A DNA stretch of 64,000 nucleotides from Longimicrobiales bacterium (GCA_958295645.1 OY282361.1:2508501-2572500), one strand, 5' to 3'. Numbered from the stretch's first letter, positions 52,949 through 63,014 are shown. Notes: generated by a model from the sequence alone, not told the origin. Made by a program: numbers and translations.

Positions 52949-53108
52949 CGTCCTCGGGATCGTCCTTGGCCCCCGCCTTGAGCGACCCCTTGAAGTTCCG
53001 AATCCCCGTCCCGAGTCCCCTTGCGAGGTCCGGGATTCGCTTGGCGCCGAAGAGCAGAACGAAGAGCCCGGCCAGGAACAGGATCTCCTTCAGCCCGATG
53101 GAAGGCAC
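52929..53108 (-). CDS. tatA: twin-arginine translocase subunit TatA/TatE
   Basis: This short gene of 59 residues reads PSIGLKEILFLAGLFVLLFGAKRIPDLARGLG, one membrane helix followed by the FGxxxxPDLARGLG amphipathic helix of TatA, and ends with an acidic tail (DDPEDGEDG). It would form the protein-conducting part of the Tat system, which the Tat-type signals of ActB and the D-aminoacylase need. GTG 53108 follows AGGGGA. It overlaps the MFS start by 20 bases. tatB and tatC are not in the window. Confidence 0.88.
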   Translation of the reverse strand: MPSIGLKEILFLAGLFVLLFGAKRIPDLARGLGTGIRNFKGSLKAGAKDDPEDGEDGAV

Positions 53109-53114
53109 GATCCC

Positions 53115-54278
53115 CTATCCACGGAACAGGTCCTTGGCGATGGTCTGAAGCTGCATGTTGTCGGTGCCCTCGTAGATGGTCCCGATCTTGGCGTCCCTGT
53201 ACAACTTCTCCACGGGGTACTCGCGAGTGAAGCCGTACCCCCCGTGAAGGTCCACGCAAAGAGAAGATACCGACTGAGCCACGCGGGAGGCGAACAGCTT
53301 GGCCATGGCGCTCTGCCGCAGAAACTTGGCGCCCTCGTCCTTCAGGCGCGCCGCGTTGTAGACCATCAACCGAGCCGCTTCGACGTCGGTGGCCATCTTC
53401 GCCAGCTGGAACTGCACGCCCTGAAACTCGCCCACGGGACGCCCGAACTGCTCCCGCTCCTGCACGTAGCGCAAGGTGTGTTCGAGCGCCCCGCAGGCCA
53501 ACCCGACCATCTGCGCCCCGATCCCTATCCTTCCCTCGTTGAGGGTCTCGATGGCGACCTTGTAGCCCTTTCCCACTTCGCCCAGCACGTTCTCCGAGGG
53601 CACGCGCACGCCGTCGAGCACAAGTTCCGTGGTCGAAGAGGCCCGAATCCCCAGCTTGTCCTCCTTCTTGCCGATCGAGAGCCCGGGCGTGCCGCCCTCC
53701 ACGATGAAAGCCGTGATTCCCTTGTAGCCCAGCGTGGGATCGATGGTGCCGAAGATCACGAAGAAGCCGGCTTCGGCCCCGTTGGTGATCCACATCTTGC
53801 GTCCGTCCAGCACCCAGTCGGAGCCGTCGCGGGTGGCGCGCAACGACAGTCCGAAGGCGTCCGAGCCGCTCCCCGCCTCCGAGAGGGCGTAGGCGCCCAC
53901 GGTATCCGCGGCGAGGCTCGGCAGGTAGCGCGCGTGTTGATCCGGCGTCCCCCATCTCGTCAGCGCGTTGACGACCAGCGTGTTCTGGACGTCGACCAGG
54001 ACGGCCACCGAAGGGTCCACCCGGGAGAGCTCCTCCACGACCAGCGCCGCGGCAAAGAAGGAGCCGCCGACCCCGCCGTAGCGCTCCGGGATCTCCACCC
54101 CCATGACGCCCAGCTGGAACAGGCTGGCGATCAGGTCGGGGTCGATGCTCTCGTCGGCGTCCATTCTCGCGACGCGCGGCGCCACTTCGGCCTGCGCGAA
54201 TTCCCGGACGGCGTCCCGGAACAGCGTGTCGTCCTCGGAAAGAGTGGTGAGCGACGGGGCGTGAACGAGCGTTGTCAT
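53115..54278 (-). CDS. short-chain acyl-CoA dehydrogenase family enzyme
   Basis: This 387-residue FAD acyl-CoA dehydrogenase has [15 protein letters not shown], the FAD-binding [15 protein letters not shown], and [19 protein letters not shown]. The catalytic Glu region is [18 protein letters not shown], so the base is placed as in SCAD and short/branched-chain enzymes. It passes electrons to ETF, and the ETF-QO at 12528 could receive them. ATG 54278 starts the conserved helix. tatA begins 6 bp after its stop, in the same direction. Exact chain preference is not deducible. Confidence 0.9.
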   Translation of the reverse strand: MTTLVHAPSLTTLSEDDTLFRDAVREFAQAEVAPRVARMDADESIDPDLIASLFQLGVMGVEIPERYGGVGGSFFAAALVVEELSRVDPSVAVLVDVQNTLVVNALTRWGTPDQHARYLPSLAADTVGAYALSEAGSGSDAFGLSLRATRDGSDWVLDGRKMWITNGAEAGFFVIFGTIDPTLGYKGITAFIVEGGTPGLSIGKKEDKLGIRASSTTELVLDGVRVPSENVLGEVGKGYKVAIETLNEGRIGIGAQMVGLACGALEHTLRYVQEREQFGRPVGEFQGVQFQLAKMATDVEAARLMVYNAARLKDEGAKFLRQSAMAKLFASRVAQSVSSLCVDLHGGYGFTREYPVEKLYRDAKIGTIYEGTDNMQLQTIAKDLFRG

Positions 54279-54466
54279 GCTGGACAATCTAACGACGCTC
54301 GCGGGACCGCCACGGGCTGGACGGAGCGGGCGGCGCGCCCGAACGGGGTCCCTTCGCGAGGCGGAGCGGGGCTGGTTCCGAGCAGGCGAGGTTGACGGCG
54401 CCCCGCATGTCTTTTTTCTTCTCATTGCTTCAGGCCGCTTCAGTGCAAACCCCAGCGGAGACGGCG

Positions 54467-54862
54467 ATGTCCTCCAGCATTCCCGACGACCTCAGGTACA
54501 CGATGGAGCACGAGTACCTGCGAGAAACGAAAGAACCCGACGTGTTCATCGTCGGCATCACCGACTACGCGCAGGGCGAGTTGGGCGACGTGGTGTTCCT
54601 GGAACTGCCCGAGCCCGGCGATTCGTTCGCGCACATGGAAACCTTCGGGACCATCGAGGCGGTGAAGGCCGTCAGCGACCTCTACTGCCCGCTCGCAGGC
54701 GAAGTGGTGGCCGTCAACGAGGCGGTCCACGACGATCCCGCCTTGGTCAACACGGATCCCTACGGCGAAGGCTGGATGATCAAGTTGCGAGTCGCCGACC
54801 CCGCGGAAGTCGAGTCGCTCCTGGACGCCGTGGGCTACGAGCGGCACACCGGCGGCCTCTAG
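54467..54862 (+). CDS. gcvH: glycine cleavage system H protein GcvH
   Basis: This 131-residue lipoyl carrier has the canonical [16 protein letters not shown] with lipoylated Lys67, preceded by HEYL and [19 protein letters not shown]. It shuttles the aminomethyl group between GcvP, GcvT and Lpd. ATG 54467 is chosen for the [17 protein letters not shown] start and GGAG upstream. gcvP follows after 26 bp. I searched the 188-bp upstream space for a glycine riboswitch and saw no convincing one. gcvT is not adjacent. Confidence 0.95.
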   Translation: MSSSIPDDLRYTMEHEYLRETKEPDVFIVGITDYAQGELGDVVFLELPEPGDSFAHMETFGTIEAVKAVSDLYCPLAGEVVAVNEAVHDDPALVNTDPYGEGWMIKLRVADPAEVESLLDAVGYERHTGGL

Positions 54863-54888
54863 AGATCGATTCACTGGGCCAGTCCCTC

Positions 54889-57837
54889 ATGAAATCCTCG
54901 CCGGTTGGGCATCCTCCGGACTTCCTGCGCCGCCACGTAGGTCCCTCGCTCGAGGACGTCGAAGCCATGCTCGACGTCGTCGGTTGCGCCACGCTGGACG
55001 ACCTGATGGACGAGGCCCTGCCCGCGGACATCCGGCTGAACCGGCCGCTCCGCGTCCCCGAAGCGGCCACCGAGGCCGAACTGCTGGCGCGGCTTCGGGA
55101 GATCGCCTCCGAGAACGACGTTTGGCGAAGCTATCTGGGGATGGGATACTCGGGGACCGTCACGCCGGGCGTGATCCAGCGAAACATCTTGGAGAACCCC
55201 GGCTGGTACACGCAGTACACGCCGTACCAGGCCGAGGTGGCGCAGGGCCGGCTGGAGGCGTTGCTCAACTTCCAGACCGCCGTCGTCGACCTCACGGGGC
55301 TGGAAATCGCCAACGCCTCGCTCTTGGACGAGGCCACGGCGGCCGCCGAGGCGATGTGCATGCTGTTGGGACGGGGCCGGCGACGGCGCGGCAACGTCTT
55401 TCTCCTGGCCGACGACTGCCATCCGCAGACCGCGGCCGTGGTCCAGACCCGCGCCGAGCCATTGGGCATCGAGGTGAGGACCGGGCGGGTCGAGGACTTC
55501 TCGTTCGACGAGACGGTCTTCGGCGCGATGGTGCAGTATCCCGCCACGGACGGCTTGGTGCGCGACTACCGGGCGCTCTGCGAAGCCGCTCGCGAGGCGG
55601 GCAGCCGGGTGGCAGTCGCCGCCGACCTGTTGTCGCTCGCCCTGCTGGCGCCGCCGGGGGAATTCGGCGCGGACGTGGCCGTCGGCAATACGCAGCGGTT
55701 CGGCGTCCCCATGGGGTACGGCGGGCCGCACGCGGCCTACATCGCCTGCCGCGACGAGTTCAAGCGCTCGCTGCCCGGCAGGATCATCGGCCTGTCGAGG
55801 GACCGCCACGGCGACCCCGCGCTCCGGATGGCGCTGCAAACGCGGGAGCAGCACATTCGCCGCGAGCGGGCGACCTCCAACATCTGCACGGCGCAGGTTC
55901 TGTTGGCGGTGATGGCCGGCATGTACGCGGCCTACCACGGCCCCGGCGGCATCCGGCGCATTGCGAAGCGGATACGCGCCCAGACGGCGACGCTGGCCCG
56001 AGGCGTGGCGGCGGCCGGACACGAGGTCGTCCACGCCGACTACTTCGACACGCTGCGCCTGCGGCCCTCGGGTGGTTCGGCGGCGGCGGTCGCGGCGGCG
56101 GCGGGCAAGCGCATCAACCTGCGGGACTTCGGCGACGGAACGCTGGGCGTGGCGCTGGACGAGACCGTCGGCGAGGCGGACTTGAACGACCTGCTCGAGG
56201 TGTTCGGCGCACCCCCGTTGCCGGAGGCCGGCCGGTTCGGCGGTCCTGGCGAGTCCAGCGGCTCCAGCGATCCCCCCTCCAGCGCCGCCTGCACCGAGCC
56301 CTTCGATCCGGGCGACCATCGGCCTCCGCTCGGCCGCACCAGCCCGTATCTCGAGCATCCCGTCTTCAATTCGTACCGCTCCGAGACCGAGATGCTGCGG
56401 TACGTCCACCGCCTCGAGTCCCGCGACCTTTCACTCAACACCAGCATGATCCCGCTCGGGTCCTGCACCATGAAGCTGAACGCCACGACGCAGATGACGC
56501 CTGTGACCTGGCCGGAGTTCGGCGGCCTCCACCCCTTCGCGCCCGTGGAGCAGGCCGCCGGCTACGCCCGCATCGCCGACGACCTGAAGCGCTGGCTCGC
56601 CGAGATCAGCGGCCTGCCTGCCGTCTCGCTGCAACCCAACTCGGGCGCGCAGGGCGAGCTGGCCGGCCTGCTGGTGATTCGCGCGCGGCTCAAGGCGCTG
56701 GGACGGGAGCGCCGCAACGTGTGCCTGATCCCGTCCTCGGCCCACGGCACCAATCCGGCCAGCGCGGTGCTCGCGGGCATGGACGTGGTGGTCGTCCAGT
56801 GCGACGCGCGCGGCAACGTGGACACCGAGGACTTGGCGAAGAAGGCGGCCGCCCACGCGGAGCGCTTGGCCGCCTGCATGATCACGTACCCTTCGACGCA
56901 CGGCGTCTTCGAGAAGGACGTCCGCGAGATTTGCGCCACCGTGCACGAACACGGGGGCTACGTGTACCTGGACGGCGCCAACCTGAACGCCCAGGTGGGC
57001 CTCTGCCGTCCCGGCGACTACGGCGCCGACGTGATTCACATCAACCTGCACAAGACCTTCGCGATTCCCCACGGCGGCGGCGGTCCGGGCATGGGTCCGA
57101 TCTGCGCAAGCGAAGAGTTGGCGCCGCACCTCCCCGGTCACCCGTTCGCGCCGCGGGCGGCCTCCGGATTTGGGGATTCCGGGCCCGTGGCCGCGGCGCC
57201 GCTGGGAAGCGCGAGCATCCTCCTCATTTCCTGGGCGTACATCGCTCTGCTGGGCCGCGACGGCCTGGCCGTCGCGACTCGAACCGCGATACTGAGCGCC
57301 AACTACATGGCCGAGCGCCTGGAATCGCACTTCGACGTGCTGTACTGGTGGGGCTCGGGCTCCGGCCGGGTGGCGCACGAGTTCATCGTCGATCTGCGGC
57401 CGTTCAGGCAGTCGGCCGGCGTAACGGAGGAAGACGTCGCGAAGCGCCTCATGGACTACGGCTTCCACGCGCCGACGATGGCGTTCCCGGTGCCCGGGAC
57501 GATCATGATCGAACCCACCGAGAGCGAATCCAAGGCCGAACTGGACCGGTTCTGCGAGGCGCTGGTCTCCATCCGACGCGAAATCGCGGAAGTCGAGGAC
57601 GGACGGCAGGACCGGGAGGACAACGTCCTCAAGAACGCGCCGCACACGGCCCGCGCGGTTTCCGCCGACGACTGGCCCCACGGGTACTCCCGACAGCAGG
57701 CCGCGTATCCCGCCGCCTGGCAGGCCCAATACAAGTTCTGGCCTCACGCCGGCCGCATCGACAACGCCCGCGGCGACCGCAACCTGATTTGCGCCTGCCC
57801 GCCCGTCGAGGCCTACGAGTCGCCCGAGCCGGCCTGA
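54889..57837 (+). CDS. gcvP: glycine dehydrogenase (decarboxylating) GcvP, single-chain form
   Basis: This 982-residue P protein combines both halves that are split (GcvPA/GcvPB) in many bacteria. The N-half has [58 protein letters not shown]-type segments in series. The C-half carries the PLP Lys in [18 protein letters not shown] and [12 protein letters not shown]. It decarboxylates glycine and loads GcvH. An extra Pro/Ser-rich linker (about 450-480) joins the halves. ATG 54889 begins the conserved part. The tail is normal ([23 protein letters not shown]). Confidence 0.95.
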   Translation: MKSSPVGHPPDFLRRHVGPSLEDVEAMLDVVGCATLDDLMDEALPADIRLNRPLRVPEAATEAELLARLREIASENDVWRSYLGMGYSGTVTPGVIQRNILENPGWYTQYTPYQAEVAQGRLEALLNFQTAVVDLTGLEIANASLLDEATAAAEAMCMLLGRGRRRRGNVFLLADDCHPQTAAVVQTRAEPLGIEVRTGRVEDFSFDETVFGAMVQYPATDGLVRDYRALCEAAREAGSRVAVAADLLSLALLAPPGEFGADVAVGNTQRFGVPMGYGGPHAAYIACRDEFKRSLPGRIIGLSRDRHGDPALRMALQTREQHIRRERATSNICTAQVLLAVMAGMYAAYHGPGGIRRIAKRIRAQTATLARGVAAAGHEVVHADYFDTLRLRPSGGSAAAVAAAAGKRINLRDFGDGTLGVALDETVGEADLNDLLEVFGAPPLPEAGRFGGPGESSGSSDPPSSAACTEPFDPGDHRPPLGRTSPYLEHPVFNSYRSETEMLRYVHRLESRDLSLNTSMIPLGSCTMKLNATTQMTPVTWPEFGGLHPFAPVEQAAGYARIADDLKRWLAEISGLPAVSLQPNSGAQGELAGLLVIRARLKALGRERRNVCLIPSSAHGTNPASAVLAGMDVVVVQCDARGNVDTEDLAKKAAAHAERLAACMITYPSTHGVFEKDVREICATVHEHGGYVYLDGANLNAQVGLCRPGDYGADVIHINLHKTFAIPHGGGGPGMGPICASEELAPHLPGHPFAPRAASGFGDSGPVAAAPLGSASILLISWAYIALLGRDGLAVATRTAILSANYMAERLESHFDVLYWWGSGSGRVAHEFIVDLRPFRQSAGVTEEDVAKRLMDYGFHAPTMAFPVPGTIMIEPTESESKAELDRFCEALVSIRREIAEVEDGRQDREDNVLKNAPHTARAVSADDWPHGYSRQQAAYPAAWQAQYKFWPHAGRIDNARGDRNLICACPPVEAYESPEPA

Positions 57838-57889
57838 CCAACCGCATGCTTCCCCCGCAACAGCACGCTTCCTCCGCAGGAGACGGACC

Positions 57890-58573
57890 TTGGCCAGCCT
57901 GACCTTCCACGGACACGCGACGTTCACAGTCGAAGCCGCCGACGGCACGCGGATCGTGATCGATCCCTTCTTCGACGACAACCCCGCCGCGGACATCCGC
58001 CGCTCCGAAGCTGGACGCGTGGACTACGTGCTGTGCACGCATGGACACACCGATCACTTCGCCGACGCGATTCCGCTGGCGTGCGAGACCGGGGCCACTC
58101 TCGTCGGCAGCTACGAGATCGCGGCCTTCGCGGAGTCGCAGGGCGTCGCCGCCCACGCCATGCACATCGGAGGCCGGCACGCCTTCCCGTTCGGGAGCGT
58201 GAAGATGACCGCCGCCGTGCACGGGGGCATGGTTCATGGAGACGAGACGGGCCAGTTCACGACCTCCGCCGCCGGGCTCCTGGTGGAGGTGGACGGCAAG
58301 CGCGTCCACCACGCCGGCGACACCGGGCTCACGCTGGACATGCAGCTCCTGCGCGGCCAAGTGGACGTGGCGTTGCTGCCCATCGGCGACAACTTCACGA
58401 TGGGTCCCGAGGACGCGGCGCGGGCGGTCGAGTTCGTCGAGCCGGCCGTCGTCGTGCCGATGCACTACGACACCTGGCCGGTGATCGAGCAGGATCCGGA
58501 GCGGTTCCGCGCTTTGGTGGGCGGCATGGCGCGTGTGGAGATCATGGCGCCGGGCGAGACGCTGGCCCTCTGA
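57890..58573 (+). CDS. metal-dependent hydrolase, UPF0173 (metallo-beta-lactamase fold)
   Basis: This 227-residue metallo-beta-lactamase-fold protein opens LTFHGHATF and has the metal motif CTHGHTDHFADA, plus HHAGDTGLTLDM and VPMHYDTWP. These are the UPF0173/YtkL-like hallmarks; the reaction is unknown. TTG 57890 follows GGAG. It lies between gcvP and lplA, all on one strand, so it may be part of the glycine-cleavage transcription unit. Confidence 0.88.
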   Translation: MASLTFHGHATFTVEAADGTRIVIDPFFDDNPAADIRRSEAGRVDYVLCTHGHTDHFADAIPLACETGATLVGSYEIAAFAESQGVAAHAMHIGGRHAFPFGSVKMTAAVHGGMVHGDETGQFTTSAAGLLVEVDGKRVHHAGDTGLTLDMQLLRGQVDVALLPIGDNFTMGPEDAARAVEFVEPAVVVPMHYDTWPVIEQDPERFRALVGGMARVEIMAPGETLAL

Positions 58574-58617
58574 CGGGGCGCCGGCGGGCGAACGAAACCG
58601 AGACAAGGGCGGACGAC

Positions 58618-59517
58618 TTGGGCAGGGGAGAGGGGGCGCGGGACGGCGCGGAGGCCCGGCTCGCATGGAGAGTGCTGGTGGACGACGCGCGCCCGGGAGC
58701 GGCCAACATGGCGCGAGACCATGCCTTGGCGGCCTGCCCGGGAGCCGGCAGCGGCACGGTGCGCTTCTATCGCTGGGAGCCCGCGGCGCTTTCGCTTGGC
58801 CGCAACGAGCCCCTGACGGTGTCCTACCGGCGCCTCCTGCGCGAACGGCCCGAGCTGGATGCGGTTCGCCGCCCGACCGGCGGACGCGCGGTCGTTCACG
58901 ACGGCGAGCTGACGTACTCGGTCGTGGCGCCGTTGCGGGCGTTGGGCAACCTGCGCGAAGCCTACCGCCGGATCAACGGAGGGCTGATGGACGGCCTGCG
59001 CCGCCTGGGCGTCGACGCGCGCTGCGCCAACGGAAACGGAGCGGGAGGCGCGGGAGGCGCGAGGCCGCCGGATCCGGGGGCGGGGCCATGCTTCTTGGAG
59101 CCTGCGGAGGGCGAGATCGTGGTGGACGGCTGCAAGTTGGCGGGCAGCGCCCAGGCGCGAATCGGGGACGCGCTGCTCCAGCACGGGTCGCTCCTGTTGG
59201 CGGCCGACCAGGGCCAGCTGCTGGGACAGGGCAATGGCGGCGGGAGCCGCGACGCCGGGACGGGAACGGGCGGCACGGCGGGCAGCGAGGGAGCCGAGCC
59301 TCCGGCCGGAACGCGCGCGGCCTTCGTGACGCTGGCCGAGGTCCTGGGACGGACGCCGTCCTGGACGCGCATGGTGGAGGCTCTGGCCGGGGGGCTCCAG
59401 GGGCGCCTTGGCGGGACGTGGGCTCGCGGTTCGTGGACGGCGCGCGAACTCGACATGGCGATGCGACTCGAGGCGCGGTATCGTTCTCCGGGCTGGACCT
59501 GGCGACGGGCGCAGTGA
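58618..59517 (+). CDS. lipoate-protein ligase / octanoyltransferase family protein
   Basis: This 299-residue BPL_LplA_LipB-fold enzyme has MARDHALAACPG, the LSLGRNEPL strand, RRPTGGRAVVHDGELTYSVV and the substrate Lys region VDGCKLAGSAQ. It would attach lipoyl or octanoyl groups to GcvH or the 2-oxoacid dehydrogenases. Gly/Ala-rich insertions at about 142-160 and 200-225 are longer than in E. coli LplA. TTG 58618 is tentative; GTG 58672 is also possible. It is close to gcvH-gcvP, which fits. Confidence 0.85.
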   Translation: MGRGEGARDGAEARLAWRVLVDDARPGAANMARDHALAACPGAGSGTVRFYRWEPAALSLGRNEPLTVSYRRLLRERPELDAVRRPTGGRAVVHDGELTYSVVAPLRALGNLREAYRRINGGLMDGLRRLGVDARCANGNGAGGAGGARPPDPGAGPCFLEPAEGEIVVDGCKLAGSAQARIGDALLQHGSLLLAADQGQLLGQGNGGGSRDAGTGTGGTAGSEGAEPPAGTRAAFVTLAEVLGRTPSWTRMVEALAGGLQGRLGGTWARGSWTARELDMAMRLEARYRSPGWTWRRAQ

Positions 59518-59563
59518 GGGTCTTGACGGCCGCCCAGGAGACAAGCCACTATGTTCCTATTGC

Positions 59564-59587
59564 GTTTCGGGCGCACCTGCCCGAAAC
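59564..59587 (+). terminator. 9-bp hairpin between lplA and tolQ
   Basis: GTTTCGGGC (59564-59572) pairs perfectly with GCCCGAAAC (59579-59587) around a 6-base loop, followed by TT. It lies 46 bp past the ligase stop and 7 bp before the duplicated tolQ leader. It is a plausible terminator, which would force the tolQ promoter into the 59588-59659 segment. Confidence 0.55.
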
Positions 59588-59593
59588 TTCACA

Positions 59594-59872
59594 GCTACGC
59601 CGGCGCTCGGCGTCGCAGACAGTCCAACCATCCGAACTAGGCGAGAGCCGGAGGTTCCCTTGGTCAGCTTCGCAACAATAAACGAGGTGATGGTTCAGCT
59701 TCCAGGCTTGGAAGGGCCGGAACTCACCCTCACCGAGAGACTCGGACAGGCTTGGCAGGACGCCGGCGGGATGGCATGGCCGTTGGCGCTGTGCGTCTTG
59801 GTGGGTTTCGTGGTGATCGTCTGGAAGTTCTTCGACCTGATGGCCAAGGCCGGCTCGACCCGCAAGACGGTC
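59594..59872 (+). repeat. 279-bp copy B (source) of the tolQ 5' region
   Basis: This is the copy that begins the complete TolQ/ExbB-like gene. It matches 48802-49080 in direct orientation, 10,792 bp away. It is taken as the source because the coding sequence continues into the rest of TolQ, whereas the other copy breaks off into an unrelated methyltransferase. Confidence 0.93.
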
Positions 59873-60373
59873 AAGAACGTGGACGAACTCCTGACCCAGC
59901 AGCGAGTCGACGAAGCGCTGGAGACGACGCGCGAGTCGGATTCGCCGGCCGCCAACATCCTGTACGCGGGCCTGGAGCGCAGCGACGAGGGGATGGACCG
60001 CGTCACCAAGGCGATCGAGAACCGCGGCCTCATCGAGCTCAGCAAGCTCGAGAGCGGTCTGGTGGTGCTCGCGACGCTCACCAACGTGGCGCCCTTGTTG
60101 GGCTTCCTGGGGACGGTGCTCGGGATGATCGAGGCCTTCCAGGCGATCCAGCTTGCCGGCGAAGTGGACGCCCAGACGGTCGCCGAAGGGATCAAGATCG
60201 CCCTGACCACCACTGCGGCCGGTCTCGCGATCGCGATTCCTGTGAGCATCGCGCACAACTACTTCGTGTCGCGCATCGACCACTTGGTCGTCGACATGGA
60301 GGAATCGGCGCAGAAGATGATCGACACCCTCTTCTCGATGCAGGCCGGCAGGCCGACTTCGGCGGGGAGCTAG
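59660..60373 (+). CDS. tolQ: TolQ/ExbB/MotA-family proton channel protein
   Basis: This 237-residue inner-membrane protein has a first helix (about 37-57), then the cytoplasmic loop. The two conserved helices of the MotA/TolQ/ExbB domain follow in GLVVLATLTNVAPLLGFLGTVLGMIEAF and IALTTTAAGLAIAIPVSIAHNYF. It couples the proton motive force to TolR/ExbD-type partners. TTG 59660 is preferred because GGAGG lies 5 bases before it. No TolR/ExbD gene follows; a lytic transglycosylase does, in the same frame after TAG. Its 5' part is duplicated at 48802. Confidence 0.88.
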   Translation: MVSFATINEVMVQLPGLEGPELTLTERLGQAWQDAGGMAWPLALCVLVGFVVIVWKFFDLMAKAGSTRKTVKNVDELLTQQRVDEALETTRESDSPAANILYAGLERSDEGMDRVTKAIENRGLIELSKLESGLVVLATLTNVAPLLGFLGTVLGMIEAFQAIQLAGEVDAQTVAEGIKIALTTTAAGLAIAIPVSIAHNYFVSRIDHLVVDMEESAQKMIDTLFSMQAGRPTSAGS

Positions 60374-60403
60374 CAAGCGACGGCGCTCGGTCGCGGGACT
60401 GCC

Positions 60404-62725
60404 CTGGCCGCCTTTCTTCTGGCGGCCGGACTCTTCGGAACGTGGAGTGCGGCGGCCGGCCAAGAGAGTTCGGCCCCCGCCTCCGTGCTTCGGCTGTTGG
60501 CGAACGGCCAGCATTGGAAGGCCAGCCTGGAGTTGCGCGCCGGTTTCGAGCGGGGCGCGGCCGTCTCGGTGCAGGATCGAATCGCGCTTGCCGAGGCGGA
60601 AGCCGGCTGGCGGAACTGGGAAGGCGTCCTGGAGGCGCTCGCCCCGGACGGTGCGCATCCGGCGGAGCCGCCGCCCAGGTATTGGGCGTTGCTGGGGCGT
60701 GCGCAGGCGGCGGCCGGAGATTCGGCCGCGGCCGCGGCCGCCTTGGCGCGCTTCGCTGAAGAGGCGTCGGAAGATCATCCCGGCGTGGCCGCGGCCCTCT
60801 CGCTCTTGGCGCGGGTGGGCGTGGCCGAGCGTCCGCTCGCCGACACGGAAGCCGCTCTCGCGAAGTTGCGGTCCGCGTTTCCGGTCGTGGCCGACTGGAC
60901 GGCCCTCGAGGCCGCGCGCCGCCTAGGCGCGAAGGGGCGTCCGGCGGAGACCGGCAGCGTCCTTCGGGGGATTCGCGACCCTTCCGTCCGCCGCCGGGGC
61001 TGGAACCTGATCGTCGACGCCTGGCTGGCCGCCGGGGACACGGCCAAGGCGCTGGCCTCCCTGGACGAGTTGGCGCCGCAGGACGACGGGAGACCGTCTC
61101 GGCTGGACCTTGCCTCGAGGCGGTGGCGCTACCAGCTGGCCCTGGCCGACACGGCCGCCGCCGCGTCTTCCATGACGGAGGTGATCGGCGCGGCGACCCG
61201 CGGGCGGATGGCGCTGGAGGCGGCGAAGGCGCTGCTCGCGCACGGAGGGAATCCGGAGGTGGCGTTGCTGCTGCGGATGGCCTCCGCTCTCGCCAACGGG
61301 GGCGAGTTCGGCCCGGCCGTGCGGGTTTGGAGGACCGCGGAGTCGGCGGGCGCGACGCTGACGGACCGCGAAGGACTGGCGCGGGCAAGGGCCCTCGCCG
61401 GCAGCGGCGACCGGAGCGCCGCGGTGGCCGAGTACCGGCGGCTGTCCGCCTCCGAAGACCCCGCAGTCGCCGCTCCGGCGCTGGCGGCCTGGGCGGCGAT
61501 TCGGCGGCGGCAGGGCCGCGATGGCGACGTGCGCATCCTCGAGGACAGGCTGGTCGAGCGGTTCCCCGCCCGGGAGGAGGCCGTGGACGTGGTCTTCTTT
61601 CGGGCCGACGACCACCACGACGCGGGACGCTCCGGCGAGGCCCTGCGGGGCTACCGCCAAGTCGCGGCCATGTCGCCGTCCACGAACAAGGCGGGACTGG
61701 CCCGGATGCGCTGGGGCCAGATTCACTTGGCGCGGGGAGAGGCGAAGGAAGCCGCGGAGGTGTTCGCGGCCTACCTGGACGACTTCCTCGACGGCCGCCG
61801 CTGGGAGGAGGCCAGCTTCTGGGCGGCCCGCGCGGCCGAAGCCCAGGGCGACACCGCTGCCGCTCGCCGCCATGCCGGGCGGATTCGCCGGGAGAGTCCG
61901 TTGTCCTACTACGCGGCCTTGGCGCCGGACGGACCGGAGGAAGCCTACGACTCCTTGGCTGCCGGCTCGGCGACGGCCTCGGTTCCGGCGGCCCCGCCTC
62001 CTTGGCTGGCTCGCGAGTTCGAAACGCTGGCGGTTATGGACGAAGCCGGGTTGGAGCAGGGCGCGGCCGCGCACGTCGGGGCGATGAAGTCCGCGGCTCG
62101 CGACTCGGACGAACTCCTGTTCGTGCTGGCCATGGCGCTCGGCAGGGCAGGCCGTGCGCGCGACGGCATCTCGCTGGGGTGGGAGCTGCGCGAGCGGGGC
62201 AGGCCGTGGGACGCCGCGCTCCTGCGGCTGGTGTTTCCGTTTCCGCACCGTGCGCTGATCGAGGCCCGGGCGGAGGAACTCGGCCTCGACCCCTATCTGG
62301 TGGCAGGCGTCGTTCGCCAGGAGAGCGCCTTCGATCCACGGGCGGTTTCGCCGGCCGACGCCGTCGGGCTGATGCAGGTGCTGCCCGCCACGGGCCGGCA
62401 GCTCGCCCGTTCCGCCGGCCCGCGCAGGTTCAACCGCCAGTCCCTGACCACGCCGGAGGTCAACGTCCACCTGGGCGCGCTCTTCCTGGCCGAGCTGATG
62501 GAGCGCTACGGCGGCGACGTCCCGTTGGCGCTGTCGGCCTACAACGCCGGCCCTACCCGGGCCAACCGCTGGCGCCGCTTTCCCGAGTCCGAGCACCCCC
62601 GCCGCTTCATCGAGCGCATCCCGTTCGCCGAGACCCGCAACTACGTGAAGAACGTCACGCGCAACCAAATCCTGTACGCTTGGCTCTACGGCGGCGACCG
62701 CGGCCCGGGGGCCGGTCCCGCTTGA
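60404..62725 (+). CDS. soluble lytic murein transglycosylase (Slt) with non-standard start
   Basis: This exported protein has about 773 residues. Residues around 60404-60470 read LAAFLLAAGLFGTWSAAAGQ, a signal peptide, yet there is no ATG, GTG or TTG between the tolQ TAG (60371-60373) and GTG 60485, which lies after the signal. I mark CTG 60404 as the putative start. Helical superhelix repeats fill the middle. The catalytic SLT domain is at the C-terminus: VVRQESAFDPRAVSPADAVGLMQVLPATG with Glu, then LSAYNAGP and RNYVKNV. It cleaves peptidoglycan. It shares tolQ's reading frame, so readthrough of TAG is another possibility. Confidence 0.82.
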   Translation: MAAFLLAAGLFGTWSAAAGQESSAPASVLRLLANGQHWKASLELRAGFERGAAVSVQDRIALAEAEAGWRNWEGVLEALAPDGAHPAEPPPRYWALLGRAQAAAGDSAAAAAALARFAEEASEDHPGVAAALSLLARVGVAERPLADTEAALAKLRSAFPVVADWTALEAARRLGAKGRPAETGSVLRGIRDPSVRRRGWNLIVDAWLAAGDTAKALASLDELAPQDDGRPSRLDLASRRWRYQLALADTAAAASSMTEVIGAATRGRMALEAAKALLAHGGNPEVALLLRMASALANGGEFGPAVRVWRTAESAGATLTDREGLARARALAGSGDRSAAVAEYRRLSASEDPAVAAPALAAWAAIRRRQGRDGDVRILEDRLVERFPAREEAVDVVFFRADDHHDAGRSGEALRGYRQVAAMSPSTNKAGLARMRWGQIHLARGEAKEAAEVFAAYLDDFLDGRRWEEASFWAARAAEAQGDTAAARRHAGRIRRESPLSYYAALAPDGPEEAYDSLAAGSATASVPAAPPPWLAREFETLAVMDEAGLEQGAAAHVGAMKSAARDSDELLFVLAMALGRAGRARDGISLGWELRERGRPWDAALLRLVFPFPHRALIEARAEELGLDPYLVAGVVRQESAFDPRAVSPADAVGLMQVLPATGRQLARSAGPRRFNRQSLTTPEVNVHLGALFLAELMERYGGDVPLALSAYNAGPTRANRWRRFPESEHPRRFIERIPFAETRNYVKNVTRNQILYAWLYGGDRGPGAGPA

Positions 62726-62813
62726 CCCCTTCGGTTGCTCGGCGCCATGATGCACGGCTCGCACCGCTAGGGGGTTTCCTGCCCCGGACTTCTCGTTTTC
62801 CGGAGGATCGGCT

Positions 62814-63014
62814 ATGGCAAGAGGGAAGGTGAAGTGGTTCAACGATTCGAAAGGCTACGGCTTTATCGCGCAACCGTCCGGTGAAGACGTCTTCGTGCAC
62901 TTCAGTTCCATTCGGAGCGAAGGCTTCAGGACGCTCTCCGAAGGGGAGGAAGTGGAGTTCGAAGTCGAGACGACCGATCGCGGGCTTCAGGCGACCAACG
63001 TGCTCCGCGGCTAG
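62814..63014 (+). CDS. cold shock protein (CspA family)
   Basis: This 66-residue single OB-fold nucleic-acid chaperone has [15 protein letters not shown] (RNP1) and DVFVHFSSI (RNP2). It binds single-stranded RNA and DNA. ATG 62814 has GGAGG at the right distance. The 88-bp leader to the previous gene is short for a cold-sensing RNA element, so regulation may be constitutive. Confidence 0.95.
   Translation: MARGKVKWFNDSKGYGFIAQPSGEDVFVHFSSIRSEGFRTLSEGEEVEFEVETTDRGLQATNVLRG

Noticed and set aside
54279-54466. Glycine riboswitch upstream of gcvH
   Set aside because: I could not find the conserved aptamer core segments in this 188-bp spacer; it also holds the acyl-CoA dehydrogenase promoter side.
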